Positions 61,885 through 64,000 of a DNA stretch of 64,000 nt are shown here, one piece after another. Both the position numbers and the translations under genes were made by a program. The number at the start of each line of letters is the position of its first letter. Position 1 is the stretch's first letter. The stretch comes from Trichodesmium sp050015995 (GTDB lineage: Bacteria; Cyanobacteriota; Cyanobacteriia; Cyanobacteriales; Microcoleaceae). The stretch lies in contig NZ_JBNHEP010000026.1 of assembly GCF_050015995.1 (NCBI RefSeq), positions 1-64,000 on the forward strand. The letters run 5' to 3'. The notes under the pieces are model-generated. The model did not search any database. It was not told the origin of the DNA and was given only the letters and a program-made list of their open reading frames with translations.

Positions 61885-64000
61885 CTACATATAAGCCTGA
61901 AGTTCATCTCGCAAAGCAGTCTCAACCCTTTCATATTCTGCCTTCGCCTCAGATAAAATCACATTTGCTCCTTCTGTAGTCCCCCCACGTCCAATATATT
62001 CTAAGTTCTTGCAAAGCTCAGACAGCTTTGTGGCACCTACAGAAGCACTACTAGACTTTATTGTGTGAGCAGATTTTTGTAGCAATTCTGCCTGCTCTTG
62101 TTCAACTGCTTGACTAATTTCATCTAAAAGCATGGGTGTATCTTCCAGATAGCAATCAATTATTTCTACAACCATTTCGTGAGCGTCTCCTGCCATTTCC
62201 TTCAACTCTTGCAATACTGCTTTATCAATCGCTATTTCTAATTCTGGCACAGGTGCTTTTTCCTGCTTAACTACTGTTTCTGTTGCTGAAAGACCGCATT
62301 TACTTAAAGCCGTACTCAATGCTTCTCGGCGAACTGGTTTACTAATATAGTCATCCATACCAGCACTTAGACATTTTTCACGATCGCCTTGCATAGCATT
62401 AGCAGTCATGGCAATAATACAGGGGCGTTTCTCTTTTTCCCATTCAGCACAGATTTGGCGTGTAGCAGTTAAACCATCCATTTCTGGCATTTGTACATCC
62501 ATCAATACCACATCATAAGACTGACGATATAAAGCGGCTAATACCTCTAAACCATTTGCTGCGATATCAGCTCGATATCCTAAATTTTTCAGAATATTAA
62601 TTGCCACTTTTTGGTTAACGACATTATCTTCAGCTAAGAGAATTTTCAGAGGTAATGTTTCTGCTAATTTGACATCTGATTCAGTTTGGGATTTTGGTTT
62701 ACCATCAACTATATTTCCTTTCATTATTCCTACTAACACTTTCTCAATTTGAGATTGTTTAATTGGCTTATTTAGATAAGTAGTAGCATTTATATTAGCC
62801 CTGATATTTGATAATTCTTGAGCTAAAGAACTCAGAAAAACTATGGGTAACTCCTGAAAACTGCAAAGTTGACGAATTTCCCTAGCTAGAGTTATGCCAT
62901 CCATTCCACCCATTTGTATATCTATAATCGCAAGATCACATTTCTCCCCTGACTTTAGTATATTTATCGCTTCATACCCATTACTTACAGCTTGGGAAAT
63001 CATCCCCAGGGATTCTGATTGAAATGTCAACACTTGCCTATTCGTAGCATTGTCATCAACGATTAACAAATGTTTATTTTGTAATAATTTCTGAGTTCCA
63101 TTTTCCTGCTCAAGACATGAACTATTAGGAACAGCAGGAAATACTATCGAAAAGAAGAAAGTCGAACCAACTCCTACTTCACTCTCTACCGACATTCTTC
63201 CTCCCATAATTTCAGTTAACCGCTTGCTGATAGCTAATCCCAATCCAGTGCCACCATAGTGACGAGTTGTAGAAGCATCAACTTGACTAAAAGGCTTAAA
63301 TAGACGAGTCCTCAGATCGCGTGGAATACCAATACCAGTGTCTTTAACCGCGAATTTGATTGTGTAGAAAATAGGACAGGGAGTATTTAGTTGAGTACAT
63401 TCTGTTTGATTGGGAATGGGACAATGCCGATTTTCAGAAGAGCTTAAGTCTGGGTTTTGAGGTGAAGCGGTAACTGATACAACTACTTCCCCAGTCTCTG
63501 TAAACTTAACTCCATTACTGAGAAGATTAACTAATACTTGGCGCAAGCGAGTTATATCTCCAAGTATAATTTCAGGAGTTTGTGGATCTATTAGATAAGC
63601 TAGCTCTAACTTTTTGTCGGCTGCTCTTGGCGCTAACAAATCTAGACATTCTTCTATGCAAGTTCGGAGATTAAAAGGTTGTTCCTCTAACTCTAATTTG
63701 CCAGACTCAATTTTGGAGAAGTCAAGAATATCATTAATTAAGATCAACAAAGCATCCCCACTATTGCGGATAACTTCCACAAAATCTTGCTGTTGTAGGT
63801 TGAGTGGTGTATCCAAGAGTAAACCTGTCATCCCAATGATTGCATTCATGGGGGTACGAATTTCGTGACTCATTGTTGCGAGGAATTCACTCTTGGTTCG
63901 ATTAGCAATTTCGGCTGCTTCTTTGGCAATTTTCAATTCATCTTCTGCTTGTTTCTTCTCTGTAATATCTGTTATTGTGCCAACAAGACGATATGGTTTC
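61885..64000 (-). CDS. hybrid histidine kinase/response regulator, 5' end outside window
   Basis: The visible 704 residues run from the last part of a PAS/PAC domain (RLVGTITDITEKKQAEDELK, in frame up to the window edge) through HisKA (TMSHEIRTPMNAIIGMTGLL), HATPase (NLLSNGVKFTETGEVVVSV, DTGIGIP, GGTGLGLAIS), a first receiver (LLIVDDNATNRQVL, IIDIQMGGMDG), a second receiver (ILLAEDNVVNQKVA, VVLMDVQMPEMDG) and an HPt domain (SAHTIKSSSASVGATKLSEL). All phosphorelay residues are present: His, two Asp, His. It therefore ends in an HPt that can pass phosphate to a separate regulator. The sensed signal lies in the missing N-terminus. An internal TTG at 63936 is not the start. Confidence 0.93.
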   Translation of the reverse strand, partial: KPYRLVGTITDITEKKQAEDELKIAKEAAEIANRTKSEFLATMSHEIRTPMNAIIGMTGLLLDTPLNLQQQDFVEVIRNSGDALLILINDILDFSKIESGKLELEEQPFNLRTCIEECLDLLAPRAADKKLELAYLIDPQTPEIILGDITRLRQVLVNLLSNGVKFTETGEVVVSVTASPQNPDLSSSENRHCPIPNQTECTQLNTPCPIFYTIKFAVKDTGIGIPRDLRTRLFKPFSQVDASTTRHYGGTGLGLAISKRLTEIMGGRMSVESEVGVGSTFFFSIVFPAVPNSSCLEQENGTQKLLQNKHLLIVDDNATNRQVLTFQSESLGMISQAVSNGYEAINILKSGEKCDLAIIDIQMGGMDGITLAREIRQLCSFQELPIVFLSSLAQELSNIRANINATTYLNKPIKQSQIEKVLVGIMKGNIVDGKPKSQTESDVKLAETLPLKILLAEDNVVNQKVAINILKNLGYRADIAANGLEVLAALYRQSYDVVLMDVQMPEMDGLTATRQICAEWEKEKRPCIIAMTANAMQGDREKCLSAGMDDYISKPVRREALSTALSKCGLSATETVVKQEKAPVPELEIAIDKAVLQELKEMAGDAHEMVVEIIDCYLEDTPMLLDEISQAVEQEQAELLQKSAHTIKSSSASVGATKLSELCKNLEYIGRGGTTEGANVILSEAKAEYERVETALRDELQAYM

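Overview
The window looks like a chromosomal segment of a filamentous, non-picoplanktonic cyanobacterium, probably of the Trichodesmium/Okeania/Oscillatoriales type. This is an inference from low GC, frequent HIP1 octamers (GCGATCGC), long repeat-filled intergenic spaces, tandem heptamers of the STRR kind, and gene families typical of cyanobacteria (Npun_R2821-like proteins, ABC1 kinases, RTX proteins, CopBA, DUF411). No tRNA, rRNA or CRISPR array was recognised.

Layout. 0-7.4 kb: a surface-polysaccharide style cluster with a sulfotransferase, two intact Npun_R2821/R2823-type glycosyltransferase-like genes with a decayed third copy between them, another DxD protein and a nucleotide-sugar epimerase. 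8-13.4 kb: ABC1 kinase, DegT-type sugar aminotransferase, a small unknown gene and a FetB-like permease. 13.4-17.6 kb: decayed region with a MITE, transposase and oxidoreductase remnants, an RTX-repeat protein, and a sulfotransferase whose in-frame TPR tail is cut by stop codons. 17.8-25.9 kb: a large unknown membrane/coiled-coil protein, a GntR regulator, a broken TnpB, a dienelactone hydrolase and an S1-domain protein. 26-28.5 kb: convergent PD-(D/E)XK endonuclease and Eco57I-like adenine methylase, a probable type II restriction-modification pair. 28.7-41.4 kb: BadF-type sugar kinase, an exported protein, a giant NACHT-ATPase with 14 nearly identical 34-residue repeats, an IS1 remnant and a 1654-residue SF1 helicase fused to beta-helix-like and Ig-like N-terminal parts. 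41.7-53.2 kb: a copper/metal resistance region (DUF411 protein, two multicopper oxidases, CopB, sensor kinase, response regulator, PepSY-TM protein) with a recent 350-bp partial duplication of one oxidase. 53.4-57.5 kb: a 1334-residue secreted GDPD/phytase-like/RTX enzyme preceded by an excellent four-repeat Pho box. 57.9-60.9 kb: UPF0175, DUF559 and PLD-fold proteins. 61.9 kb to the end: a hybrid histidine kinase that runs off the window.

The strongest new structure is in the repeats. Three MITE-like families can be read directly: MITE-A (about 202 bp, 14-bp inverted ends starting GTAA, perfect 8-bp target duplications at both copies, IS66-like), MITE-B (about 104 bp, ends GACATCTCC flanked by TA, IS630-like, eight full or partial copies, with internal tandem heptamers), and MITE-C (about 147 bp, ends AGAGACTGTTTGT), one copy of which sits exactly at the breakpoint of the oxidase duplication. 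Heptamer arrays (ACTGATA)n lie immediately before three start codons and place stop codons in every frame. Two TTTCAT-N5-TTTCAT direct repeats in the copper region look like sites for its OmpR-family regulator.
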